From Desulfobulbus rhabdoformis (lineage in GTDB: Bacteria; Desulfobacterota; Desulfobulbia; Desulfobulbales; Desulfobulbaceae): a stretch of 64,000 nt of DNA. The DNA lies in NCBI RefSeq assembly GCF_016919065.1, contig NZ_JAFFQA010000001.1:1-64000 (forward strand), read 5' to 3'. The position numbers and the translations under genes are program-made. The number at the start of each line of letters is the position of its first letter. Position 1 is the stretch's first letter. Positions 19,638-28,022 of this stretch are shown one piece after another. Under the pieces are notes generated by a model. The model saw only the letters and a list, made by a program, of their open reading frames with translations, searched no databases and was not told the origin of the DNA.

Positions 19638-20303
19638 ATGAAGAAGATAATAGTGACAGCGGCTCTGGGGCTCATGTTAAGTCTACCTTTGGCAGCGGCT
19701 TCGTTTGCCGGCAGTGTCGGCGAAGGCAATTTTAATGTGTATAAAGGGGGTCATCTGGCAGATAAACTTGCTGGACAGAACCCGATTGAAGACGGCGCGT
19801 TCTTGGTCTGTGATGGTAAATGCATGATCAAATCGGAAGGAATTTCTCTGGTCGCCGCCGACAAAGCCAAACTGGCTGTCCGTAATGAAGCAAAATGCTT
19901 TAATCTCTTTCTCCGTGAAGGCCGCGTCAATTACACAATTACCAGTAAGGCTCGCCAGATTGCCTTTCATACCCCGCAGGGAACTTATACCTCTGCAGAG
20001 GTCATTTTCAATGCTGCTTCCAATCCTGTTGTCAAAGGCTATGCCAAAGTCAATGCTGACGGATCAACCGAGATCGGCGTAGAAGAAGGCCGTCTGGTGT
20101 TTGCAACTGCTGAAGGTATGAAAACGGTTGACGCTAACCAGAAGATTGTTTTAGCGGTCAGTGAGCTTCCGCCAGGCTCTGAAGGATCGGGCATTGTCGG
20201 AACCTTGACCAACTCTGACAAGATCGCACTCGGTGCTGGTGCGCTGGTCACCGGCGGTACAGTTCTCTACTCTATTACCAAGGATGCCAGCACGAACCAC
20301 TAA
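19638..20303 (+). CDS. Secreted FecR-like domain protein heading the EPS operon
   Basis: 221 residues. A signal peptide (MKKIIVTAALGLML to SFA) is followed by a beta-rich region resembling the FecR domain: residues about 50-165 with repeated short strands and a KGYAKVNADGSTEIGVEEG segment. The C-terminus has a hydrophobic glycine-rich stretch (about 190-212) that could be a membrane or sorting segment. Two cysteines at about 54 and 58 (CDGKC) and another near 96 may form disulfides. FecR-like proteins in EPS loci are thought to be cell-envelope or regulatory components; the role here is inference. The start has GCGAGGGAGC upstream. Confidence 0.75.
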   Translation: MKKIIVTAALGLMLSLPLAAASFAGSVGEGNFNVYKGGHLADKLAGQNPIEDGAFLVCDGKCMIKSEGISLVAADKAKLAVRNEAKCFNLFLREGRVNYTITSKARQIAFHTPQGTYTSAEVIFNAASNPVVKGYAKVNADGSTEIGVEEGRLVFATAEGMKTVDANQKIVLAVSELPPGSEGSGIVGTLTNSDKIALGAGALVTGGTVLYSITKDASTNH

Positions 20304-20328
20304 TACGCAGTACATTGTGGCCATGTAT

Positions 20329-20372
20329 AGCAGAATTGTCGGGCCCTGTCCCGGCAATTCTGCTCCCCTTTA
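20329..20372 (+). terminator. Strong hairpin between FecR-like gene and export gene
   Basis: AGCAGAATTGTCGGG (20329-20343) pairs with CCCGGCAATTCTGCT (20350-20364) with one mismatch. It is followed by CCCCTTTATGG, a poor T-run. It probably reduces read-through so that the first gene is expressed more than the rest, or stabilises the upstream message. Confidence 0.6.
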
Positions 20373-20396
20373 TGGACCTTTTTTGGGCGTTATTTA

Positions 20397-21440
20397 ATGA
20401 TCATTCGCACCCTTCCGCGCTATCGAACTCTCCCTTTACTGTTGCTTGTGTTTTGCATTCCCTTGGTGCTCACTGGATGCGCCAGGGACCGATTCAAAGC
20501 GACAACTGATCTGGAAAAATTCCAGAAACTGCAGCAGGAAAAACAGTCGGAAAACCAGCAGCATCAGCGGCAAGCGTACACCCCCGCCATGGCTGCCAGT
20601 GCTGATTCTCCTGGTGACTACCTTCTTGGCGCGGGAGACCTGATCACGATTACTGTTTTTGAAACAAACGCCCTGAACGCAGAAGTACGTGTATCTTCAC
20701 GCGGTTTTGTTAATTTACCACTTTTGGATAACGTTGAAGTTGCAAATCTGACGGCAGCGGAGGCTGAAGAAAAAATTGAGGGGCTGTATGCGAAAAAATA
20801 CCTGCGAGATCCACACGTCAGCGTCTACATCAAGGAACATGTCAGCAAACGAATTACTTTAATAGGAGCCGTGGGAGCACCTGGTACGTATGAGTATATT
20901 TCCAGGCGACACTTGCTCGATGTCATCGCTCTTGCGAATGGATTAAAGGACAAAGCTGGATCATCAGCATTTGTTACCCGGCATGACTCCAGGATGAATA
21001 AGGAGATCACCTATTTAGTCGATCTGGAACAACTGATAAAAAATGGCCACATGGACCAGAATCTCGTCATCCAGGGGGGCGACGTGGTCTATATTCCTGA
21101 AGCAGGAAAGTGTTTCATCGATGGCGCTGTTCGCAAGCCTGGCACCTATTCAATCAGCTCTAAAATGACCATTGCCGAAGGTGTCGCCATGGCTGGTGGA
21201 CTGGCCTCCTTTGCCGATACTGACGGTATCAAACTGATTCGTGCGATGGGGAAAGAAGGGAAACGGGAGATTATCGAACTGAGCTACAATGATTTGCAAA
21301 GCGATCGAGGAGATTCGATTATTCTTGAGGATCAGGATATTATCTTTGCAGAATCAAGTGCCTCCGGTATCTTTTCGTCTGGAACCGGCTTCTCGCTGGG
21401 CTTTATGGGTACGGGGGTAAACTTCAAAAATCCACAATAA
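20397..21440 (+). CDS. Polysaccharide export outer-membrane lipoprotein (Wza/SLBB family)
   Basis: 347 residues. A lipoprotein signal ends in LTGC (Cys about 28). The poly-export domain follows with DYLLGAGDLITITVFE at about 80-95, then SLBB-type beta-grasp repeats with ITLIGAVGAPGTYEY and FIDGAVRKPGTYSI. It would form the periplasmic and outer-membrane channel for the EPS made by this locus, working with the Wzc-type kinase encoded downstream. The start overlaps no other gene. The C-terminus is short and lacks the extended helical barrel sequence of E. coli Wza. Confidence 0.9.
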   Translation: MIIRTLPRYRTLPLLLLVFCIPLVLTGCARDRFKATTDLEKFQKLQQEKQSENQQHQRQAYTPAMAASADSPGDYLLGAGDLITITVFETNALNAEVRVSSRGFVNLPLLDNVEVANLTAAEAEEKIEGLYAKKYLRDPHVSVYIKEHVSKRITLIGAVGAPGTYEYISRRHLLDVIALANGLKDKAGSSAFVTRHDSRMNKEITYLVDLEQLIKNGHMDQNLVIQGGDVVYIPEAGKCFIDGAVRKPGTYSISSKMTIAEGVAMAGGLASFADTDGIKLIRAMGKEGKREIIELSYNDLQSDRGDSIILEDQDIIFAESSASGIFSSGTGFSLGFMGTGVNFKNPQ

Positions 21441-21564
21441 TGCTCCCTTTGCAGAATCAATAAAGCCCAAAGAAAGCAATAAGTTAGCATTAATGATGGC
21501 GTCGTAATAAGTCAAAACATTACAAATCAGAGAGGCCCCAAAAAAAGTACCTGTAACACCAAAT

Positions 21565-21672
21565 CTGTAAGTGGTTACGGGGTTATTCGATTCCAGGTGA
21601 CTGTCTGTGCAGGCGTCACCTGTAGCTAACTAGGGGATAACACAGCCGATGCGGTGTCCCGTCGTCGCTTAT
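21565..21672 (+). repeat. About 110-bp palindromic repeat, copy 1 (degenerate)
   Basis: The left end CTGTAAGTGGTTACGGGG and the right end GCGGTGTCCCGTCGTCGCTTA match the ends of copies at 24326-24434 and 52350-52455. The centre is replaced by a strong local hairpin, CAGGTGAC (21594-21601) with GTCACCTG (21615-21622). It lies just upstream of the polymerase gene. Confidence 0.7.
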
Positions 21673-21712
21673 CGCCAGTCTTTCCAAAACCAATTCCTGT
21701 TTCCACCACCTG

Positions 21713-23161
21713 ATGCAATTGCCGACTTTTGATCGATCCCTGCCCCCCCGCTTAGCAATTCTATTTATCCTTGGTACAAGCCCTCTCTTGTTCGGGGCAA
21801 TACATCCCATCATTCAGACAGTGTATGTCTGCCTCATGCTTGTTGGCTTAGGGAGCTGGCTGATATATAGCCAACCAAAGCTCACGGCCAGACTAATCTC
21901 TTCGCGCTGGCTGCTGCCAGCAGCACTGCTCATCTTCTGGATGGCCATGCAGTCGCTGCCCCTCCCTTTGTCGTGGCTCCAATGGTTGTCACCGGCACGG
22001 GGCGAGCGTGTAGAGATGCTCAACCTGCTGGCTGGGCTGCAACACCACTTTGCTCCTTTGAGCGACCAGGGCGCAGCGAGTTTGCAGCAGGTCATCATGT
22101 ACTTGGGCTTGGTTATCTACTTTATCTCGTTGCGGATCTTGTTCCGGATCCGTCACTCATTTATCCACACTATTGCTGTTGTCATAGTTCTGGTGGGAAC
22201 CTTTGAGGCACTTTATGGCCTGTTTCAGTTTCTCCTCCCACAGGTGGGGATTCTTTGGCTGCAAAACCATACCCGAGCCGCTCAGGGAACCATCATTTAT
22301 AAAAACCAGTATGCTGCCCTTCTTAACATGTGCTGGCCTGTGGCCGTCGCTCTTGCTCTCACCCCTTTCGGCAAGATGCCTAATCCCAGCACTTCCCGGA
22401 CGGTGCGACAACGCATCCGTCGAATTTTAAACAATCTGAATCGGGAAACACGATTGGCGCTTTTGTATTTATTTGCCGCGGGGATCATGTTACTCGCCGT
22501 GCTCTTTTCTTTATCGCGTGGTGGCATATTGACCATGCTATTCATACTCTTCAGCCTCAACTTTATCCTTCCCCTCTCACGTACAACGAAGCTCATCTTC
22601 AGCTGTGGCCTCCTGGTAATTCTAGGGGGATACAGCACACTCCTCGGGCTTGAGACCATAATCAACCGCTTCGGCAGTATCGACCAATCCGGATTGACTC
22701 GGCTCGAGCTCTACCAGAGTAGTTTGCCCATGCTCAAGGAACACTGGCTCACGGGGATCGGTTTGGGATCCTACGATTTGCTGTCACCTGTGTACCTGAA
22801 AGGCTTTTCTTCTACTATTCATTTCAGCCATGCACACAATGAATATCTGGAATTCGTCCTTGAACTTGGAGTACCAGCTGCCCTGCTGCTTTTCGGCTGG
22901 CTGGGTACACTTCTGCTTGTCAGCGGCAAAAAGCTGTCCATGGGATCGAAAACTGTTTCTCACTTTGATTTTGAAGTACTCCTTGGTGGAGTTGCATTCT
23001 CCGGTTTGCTGGGTTTTTTTATCCACGGCTGGGTTGATTTCGGTTGGCAATTGCCAGCCAATCTTGTCTACGCTGTGACGTTGGCAGCTTTCCTTGCCAC
23101 CTCTTTAGATGTCTTACGCCCCAGAAAAAGAAGTAAAATGAAGAGCAGGGAATCAAAATGA
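21713..23161 (+). CDS. O-antigen ligase/polymerase family membrane protein
   Basis: 482 residues with about eleven or twelve hydrophobic segments. A Wzy/WaaL-type domain (about 230-420) includes SLSRGG, a large periplasmic loop, and the conserved GIGLGSYDLL with HAHNEYLEFVLELG near residue 375, where the histidine pair is the family hallmark. It likely polymerises or ligates undecaprenyl-linked repeat units in the periplasm. The stop overlaps the phosphatase start by ATGA. A second, unrelated-looking family member occurs at 36372. Confidence 0.88.
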   Translation: MQLPTFDRSLPPRLAILFILGTSPLLFGAIHPIIQTVYVCLMLVGLGSWLIYSQPKLTARLISSRWLLPAALLIFWMAMQSLPLPLSWLQWLSPARGERVEMLNLLAGLQHHFAPLSDQGAASLQQVIMYLGLVIYFISLRILFRIRHSFIHTIAVVIVLVGTFEALYGLFQFLLPQVGILWLQNHTRAAQGTIIYKNQYAALLNMCWPVAVALALTPFGKMPNPSTSRTVRQRIRRILNNLNRETRLALLYLFAAGIMLLAVLFSLSRGGILTMLFILFSLNFILPLSRTTKLIFSCGLLVILGGYSTLLGLETIINRFGSIDQSGLTRLELYQSSLPMLKEHWLTGIGLGSYDLLSPVYLKGFSSTIHFSHAHNEYLEFVLELGVPAALLLFGWLGTLLLVSGKKLSMGSKTVSHFDFEVLLGGVAFSGLLGFFIHGWVDFGWQLPANLVYAVTLAAFLATSLDVLRPRKRSKMKSRESK

Positions 23162-23889
23162 TTGAATCCGCATTTTTCATAGACCTCCATTGCCACATCC
23201 TCCCCAACATTGATGACGGGGCAAAGAGCATGGATGTGAGTGTTGCCATGGCGCGTCGTTATGTCGAAGCAGGATTTGGAAAGGTAGTTGCGACACCGCA
23301 TTTCATCAAGGGTACGGCATGGGCCTCCCCCCCTGACACAGTTGTGGCGCTGGTTGAACAATTGCAACACCGTCTTGATAGCGAAAACATTGCACTTCAG
23401 GTATATGTGGGGATGGAAATCGCGGACCATCCGCATCTTCTTGATCGTGTAGGGCAGGGATCGCTTCTTTCCCTGGCAGGCAGTAAGGCTTATTTACTGG
23501 AACCTTCGTTTCAGGGATCGCAGCATAAGTTACTGATAAATATCAAAACCCTGCTCGAAAGAGGCTATAAGGTGGTTTTGGCCCATGCCGAGCGATGTCC
23601 TGCCTTTCAAAAGAACATGGCACAACTTCTACCTCTGGTTGACCAGGGGCTGCACATTCAAATTAACGCGTCCAGTCTTTTGGAAGACGCTGATACTTTG
23701 TGCAAAAAAACAGCAATGTCGCTGCTTGAGTCTGACAGTGTCCATTATTTGGCCTCGGACGCTCATGATCTTAAACATCGCTCTCCCCCCAGCCGGGGAG
23801 ATCTGGAGTGGCTCGAAATGCAGTTGGGACGCGAGTCGCTTATCCGTCTCTGGGCGACTAATCCGGCGAAGCTCCTTACGGGAGAGTAA
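23158..23889 (+). CDS. CpsB/YwqE-type PHP tyrosine-protein phosphatase
   Basis: 243 residues. PHP metal-binding motifs are DLHCHILPNIDDGA (about 8-22), TPHF (about 54), AHAERCP (about 148) and ASDAHD (about 201). This family dephosphorylates the tyrosine-rich tail of Wzc/CpsD-type kinases and so controls EPS chain length and export. It is translationally coupled to the polymerase gene upstream and precedes the kinase gene, from which it is separated by a repeat-filled gap of 600 bases. Confidence 0.9.
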   Translation: MIESAFFIDLHCHILPNIDDGAKSMDVSVAMARRYVEAGFGKVVATPHFIKGTAWASPPDTVVALVEQLQHRLDSENIALQVYVGMEIADHPHLLDRVGQGSLLSLAGSKAYLLEPSFQGSQHKLLINIKTLLERGYKVVLAHAERCPAFQKNMAQLLPLVDQGLHIQINASSLLEDADTLCKKTAMSLLESDSVHYLASDAHDLKHRSPPSRGDLEWLEMQLGRESLIRLWATNPAKLLTGE

Positions 23890-23908
23890 GGAATTTTCTA
23901 CATTCATG

Positions 23909-23939
23909 TTCTGGATCTCCGCCTGCGCGGGGATGACAG
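23909..23939 (+). repeat. GGATTCCCGCCTGCGCGGG-type short repeat, copy 1
   Basis: The sequence TCTGGATCTCCGCCTGCGCG followed by GGGATGAC is a short palindromic unit (CCGCCTGCGCGG core) of a type common in proteobacterial intergenic DNA. Other copies in the window are at 24211, 31259, 31323, 34356, 49916 and 54300. Confidence 0.75.
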
Positions 23940-24210
23940 CCACAAACGAGGTCGCGGTCATCAGCTTTCACCCGCTGTAACGGATCCTGAGAACAATCAG
24001 GCCCATGGGTTCACTTAAAAAAACAAAAAGTAATTGGTTACCTACCCATTATCAGTTATAAAAATCAGATATTATAAAAATAGCAGAATTTATGGGCTTC
24101 ACTGGTAGGTCGGAGTATCCTCGGAATCACTGATTAGATCAAACAGAGAAAGCAAGAGATATTGAGGGAAAGATTCATACTCCGAAATTAAACCCGTGGA
24201 AAATCAAAGG

Positions 24211-24241
24211 GTTCTGGATTCACGCCTGCGCGGGAATGACG
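24211..24241 (+). repeat. GGATTCCCGCCTGCGCGGG-type short repeat, copy 2
   Basis: GTTCTGGATTCACGCCTGCG then CGGGAATGACG, same family and orientation as the copy at 23909. Confidence 0.75.
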
Positions 24242-24325
24242 CCCCTCCCTTACAAATACATTTTGCACAAAGCTCAGAGTAATCGATCAGTTGGGAAGCA
24301 CTGAAAGTTCCCAAATTATCGGACC

Positions 24326-24434
24326 AGTAAGGGATTGCGGGATACCGGAGATGCCCGGCATCGGCGTGCTTACGTACATATGTACGTAAGCACGCCGATA
24401 ACACCGCAGATTCGGTGCCCCGTAATCCCTTACT
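24326..24434 (+). repeat. About 110-bp palindromic repeat, copy 2
   Basis: AGTAAGGGATTGCGGGATAC and its near-complement at the right end form one long imperfect palindrome. The centre reads GTGCTTACGTAC and its complement, so the whole element folds back on itself. The outer arms match copies 1 and 3. Confidence 0.85.
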
Positions 24435-24487
24435 GCTCATAGGACAATTGTCACAACTCATTCATCCCCTTTTGTTACCTACTTTTT

Positions 24488-26773
24488 ATGAATAATAGTG
24501 AACAGAGCCCCAACAGAGACAAACAAGTTATGCTGCAGAAGAACGCCCGGCATCTTCCCAGCGTCGAGGTTCGAGAGCTCGTTCCTGAGTTCGAGGACGA
24601 AATAAATTTACGGGAATTGTTCGACGTTCTTCTCCGGCACAAATGGGCTGTGATGACGGTGTTGCTGATCTGCTTCTTCTCCGCTGTACTTATCACCTTC
24701 AGTACGACACCCTTGTTCAAGGCTACCGGATCTCTCAAAGTATCTGCCGCATCCACGAACCTCACCAAGTTCGACTCCTTGGAAAATAATGCCATGAGAA
24801 GCCTGGGATTCCAGCAAACCCAGGTTAAAATACTTGAGAGCGATCAAGTAGCCTCCAGAGTGATCAAACAACTGAACCTGAACAACAATCCGACATTCAA
24901 TCCTGCGTTCAAGGCCAAATCCGGAGAAGCTCAGGCAAGCTCGCTCCTTGGCACCCTCAAAAGTTTTATCCGCCCCGATGATACTCCAACAGTAACCAAC
25001 GTGCTGACAGAAGAAGCCAAACAACAAATTCTGGAAAACAGGATGCTTGCTCGGATCAAAGGCGGATTAAAGGTCATACCGGTTGAGCGAAGTGAACTCA
25101 TTGAGGTCCACTTCACCAGTCCGGACCCGAACTTTGCCGCCTCCGCAACCAACGCCGCCATGGATGCATTTATCAATTTGCATACAGACGGCACTTTGAA
25201 AGCATCTCAAGCTGCGACGAGATTTCTTGAGATGCAGATCCACGCCGCCCAAATCAAACTGGAAAATTCGGAGATAGCACTGCAGGATTTCGCCCGTAAA
25301 ATCGGCGTGATCTCTCTGGATCCAAAAACCAACGTAACCTACCGTCAGATGGAGGAACTCAACGATGCCCTAGCCAAGGCCCGTGCCGAACGGATCACTA
25401 AAGAGGCTCGTTACGTTCAGTACAAGGAGACAAATGTCGATGAATTGAGCGAAATCATGAGCAATGAGATGATCCAGGAGCTTAAATCCCAGCAGGCCAC
25501 GCTCGAATCCGAATATGAAAACCTGGCTGTTACCTTCAAGCCAGAGTATCCGCAGATGCGCCAGCTGAAAGCGAGGATGGACGACATTGAGACCCGCATC
25601 AAAAAAGAAACAAAAAATGTCTTTGAGTCGATAAAAAACGACTATCTCGCCGCCCTGAAAATTGAACAGTTTCTTGAGAACAAAACCTCGGAACAGAAAG
25701 AGAAAACCCTTGAGCTGGAAAAACAGTCCATCCAGTACAAGATCTACGCGCGTCAGGTAGAAACCAACAAATCCATTTACCAGAGCCTGTTGCAACGCGC
25801 CAAGGAGATTGAGGCCACGGTCGGAGCGGAGCAGACCAATATCCAGATCATCGATAGGGCCCGCCCCCCGATGCGTCCCTTTAAACCGAAGATGAGCAAA
25901 AACCTGTTACTCGGCATTATGCTCGGTCTGGTAGGCGGTATAGCGGTGGCCTTCCTCTTTGAACATTTCGACAATACCATCAAGGACGCGGATGAACTGA
26001 CAGACCGGTATCGTATCCCGGTGCTCGGAGTCATTCCCTACGATAAGGAAGGGCTGGATAACCCCAAAACCATGGCGCTGAAATTTTATGAGGATCCTCG
26101 ATCTCCTGTCGCTGAGGCCTTTCGGACCACCATGACCTCGGTGCGGCTGTCGGTCGCAGACCACCCTCCGAAAACCCTGCTTTTGACTAGTATTCTTCCG
26201 GGGGCCGGTAAGAGTTCACTTTCTGTCAACACAGCGCTTTCCTATCTAGCGGAAGATGAACGCTGCCTGCTCATCGATGTTGACCTGCGCAAACCGAGTA
26301 TGCATGGAGTGTTGAGTGATGGCGACAAAGGCGTTGGGGTTTCAAGTATTCTTTCCGGGCAGGTGCCGCTGTATGAAGGCATTCAGCAGACATCCTTTGC
26401 GAACCTGGATTTTATCAGTTCTGGCCCGCTGCCGCCAAACCCAGCCGAAATGCTGTCTTCGAAACGTATGCGCCAACTCATTGAGGAAGTGTCGCGCGAC
26501 TATGATCGGGTTATCCTCGATGGCCCCCCCTATCAGGGGTTCGCAGAAATTCTGGTCCTCGCCAACATGGTTGACGGCGTGATTCTCGTGACCACGGAGG
26601 AGAACACGCCACGAGAGGGGGTCAAACTGTTCAGGAACGCCCTCAATAATATAGGTGGTCGGATACTGGGTGCCATCATCAACAAAGCAGGCAGGAAAAA
26701 ACGGTTGAGCACCTACGGCAACTATCAGTACTACGCGTATAACTACGAATACGGCAAGAAGAGCAAAGGCTAA
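24488..26773 (+). CDS. Wzc/GumC-type chain-length determinant and tyrosine autokinase
   Basis: 761 residues. An N-terminal Wzz domain has a membrane segment at about 56-75 and a second at about 472-492, with a long periplasmic coiled-coil region between them (residues 250-450). The cytoplasmic BY-kinase domain carries Walker A in LPGAGKSSLS (about 568), Walker A' in LLIDVDLRKPS and Walker B in VILDGPP. The C-terminal tail is tyrosine-rich (about 742-757, with at least seven Tyr), the autophosphorylation site. It regulates EPS polymerisation and export together with the Wza-like lipoprotein and the PHP phosphatase. The next gene begins seven bases after the stop. Confidence 0.93.
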   Translation: MNNSEQSPNRDKQVMLQKNARHLPSVEVRELVPEFEDEINLRELFDVLLRHKWAVMTVLLICFFSAVLITFSTTPLFKATGSLKVSAASTNLTKFDSLENNAMRSLGFQQTQVKILESDQVASRVIKQLNLNNNPTFNPAFKAKSGEAQASSLLGTLKSFIRPDDTPTVTNVLTEEAKQQILENRMLARIKGGLKVIPVERSELIEVHFTSPDPNFAASATNAAMDAFINLHTDGTLKASQAATRFLEMQIHAAQIKLENSEIALQDFARKIGVISLDPKTNVTYRQMEELNDALAKARAERITKEARYVQYKETNVDELSEIMSNEMIQELKSQQATLESEYENLAVTFKPEYPQMRQLKARMDDIETRIKKETKNVFESIKNDYLAALKIEQFLENKTSEQKEKTLELEKQSIQYKIYARQVETNKSIYQSLLQRAKEIEATVGAEQTNIQIIDRARPPMRPFKPKMSKNLLLGIMLGLVGGIAVAFLFEHFDNTIKDADELTDRYRIPVLGVIPYDKEGLDNPKTMALKFYEDPRSPVAEAFRTTMTSVRLSVADHPPKTLLLTSILPGAGKSSLSVNTALSYLAEDERCLLIDVDLRKPSMHGVLSDGDKGVGVSSILSGQVPLYEGIQQTSFANLDFISSGPLPPNPAEMLSSKRMRQLIEEVSRDYDRVILDGPPYQGFAEILVLANMVDGVILVTTEENTPREGVKLFRNALNNIGGRILGAIINKAGRKKRLSTYGNYQYYAYNYEYGKKSKG

Positions 26774-26780
26774 TCCTCGT

Positions 26781-28022
26781 ATGCATTCGATCCGAGAGCG
26801 CATTCCCAGGTTGTTTGGCCTGCTGCTATTGATGCTGCTTGCTTGGGCGCATGTACGCATGGCCCTGCAACTCCAGCGAGCATACGGCAACCAGGAGGTG
26901 AACCATCCGGAGGTGACTTACTCTCGGAACCCAGGGATGCTGTCCTGGCACGCCCGGCAGCGCTACCTGTTCGGCGGTGATTTAACAGGTGCTACAGCAC
27001 TATATCGGCAGGCCCTGGACATCGCCCCCGTATTTATCCCTGCCTGGCTCGGTCTTGCGGAACTCTATAACGATACCGGCAAGCGGAAGACCGCTGATGG
27101 TGTGATGAATCTTGTCGATCGTTACACCCAGAACATAAAGCGGTACCGCTGGGATAAAATATTAGTTGCCTACCAGATGCAACGCACGGATATTCTGCAG
27201 CGCGATTTAACCTATCTCATCGCCGAGGGAGAAGGTCAGGATAAGAACAGGGCGCTGCGGATGGCTTTTACCCTGTGGCCGGATCCAAAGGAGCTCGAGC
27301 GTATCCTGGGAGATGGCAATCTTCCGGTGCTCTTTCGTTATGCCTTGCGCACTGAAAACACCGATATGGCCATCGCCTTCTGGAACGATTACCCAAAGGT
27401 GGAGGCCGCTCTCAGCTCGAAAGAGATTCTTTCCTTCATTCAGCTGCTGATGCGGGAAAAACGCCTCGACCTGGCTGCAACAATCTGGCGGCAGAGCTTC
27501 AACTCGAAAGCACTTTTTTATAATGGTATGTTTAATAAAAAACCGCTGCAAACTGCTTTTGGTTGGCAGATCAGGACAGCCAAAGGCAGTAGCTGGCGTA
27601 TCGAAAAGGCAAACCTCGAGCGGCCACACCCTTCCCTCTCCATCCGCTTTCTGCATGAAGAAAACCTCTCTTTCAGCCATGCAGCACAAATCGTTCCCCT
27701 TGCAGGCGGTCACCGTTACCTCCTGAAAGGGCAATGGCAGAGCAAGGAACTGACCACTGATCAACGCCCTTTTCTTGAGATTATCGGCTACCAGTGTCAG
27801 GCCCAGCCGGTACCCGGAGAAATGATTGCGTCTTCCCAGCCATGGCAGGAATTCACGCTGCCGTTCACTGTTCCTGAAAGCTGTCAGGCCATAATGGTGC
27901 GGGTTCGTCGCACACCGAGCCACAGGATCGACAACCTGCTTGGCGGCGAATTCCGGCTGGCTGATCTGGAAATCGTGCCGTCGAAGATTTCCATCGCCCC
28001 ATTGGTGGAAGCAACCAGATGA
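26781..28022 (+). CDS. TPR-containing envelope protein of the EPS operon
   Basis: 413 residues. A hydrophobic N-terminal segment (about 10-27) acts as signal anchor. Residues about 58-110 look like a TPR pair (FGGDLTGATALYRQALDIAP, then WLGLAELYNDTGK). The C-terminal region (about 245-400) is beta-rich with a carbohydrate-binding-module-like feel (GWQIRT... LSIRFLHEENL... QEFTLPFTVPESC), but this is an impression. It probably acts in the periplasm. Its stop overlaps the J-domain gene by ATGA, tying it to that protein. Confidence 0.7.
   Translation: MHSIRERIPRLFGLLLLMLLAWAHVRMALQLQRAYGNQEVNHPEVTYSRNPGMLSWHARQRYLFGGDLTGATALYRQALDIAPVFIPAWLGLAELYNDTGKRKTADGVMNLVDRYTQNIKRYRWDKILVAYQMQRTDILQRDLTYLIAEGEGQDKNRALRMAFTLWPDPKELERILGDGNLPVLFRYALRTENTDMAIAFWNDYPKVEAALSSKEILSFIQLLMREKRLDLAATIWRQSFNSKALFYNGMFNKKPLQTAFGWQIRTAKGSSWRIEKANLERPHPSLSIRFLHEENLSFSHAAQIVPLAGGHRYLLKGQWQSKELTTDQRPFLEIIGYQCQAQPVPGEMIASSQPWQEFTLPFTVPESCQAIMVRVRRTPSHRIDNLLGGEFRLADLEIVPSKISIAPLVEATR

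Larger units (their letters stand above)
23890..24487. other. Repeat-filled gap inside the EPS operon
   Basis: 598 bases without a gene between the phosphatase and kinase genes. It holds two short GGATTCCCG-type repeats and one 110-bp palindromic repeat, plus AT-rich DNA (about 24010-24090). A perfect 10-bp palindrome GACAATTGTC lies at 24443-24452, 36 bases before the kinase start. A secondary promoter here is plausible but not clearly visible. Confidence 0.6.

Noticed and set aside
21594..21665. Possible riboswitch or structured leader before the polymerase gene
   Set aside because: The hairpins are explained as a degenerate copy of the 110-bp palindromic repeat; no riboswitch core could be matched.
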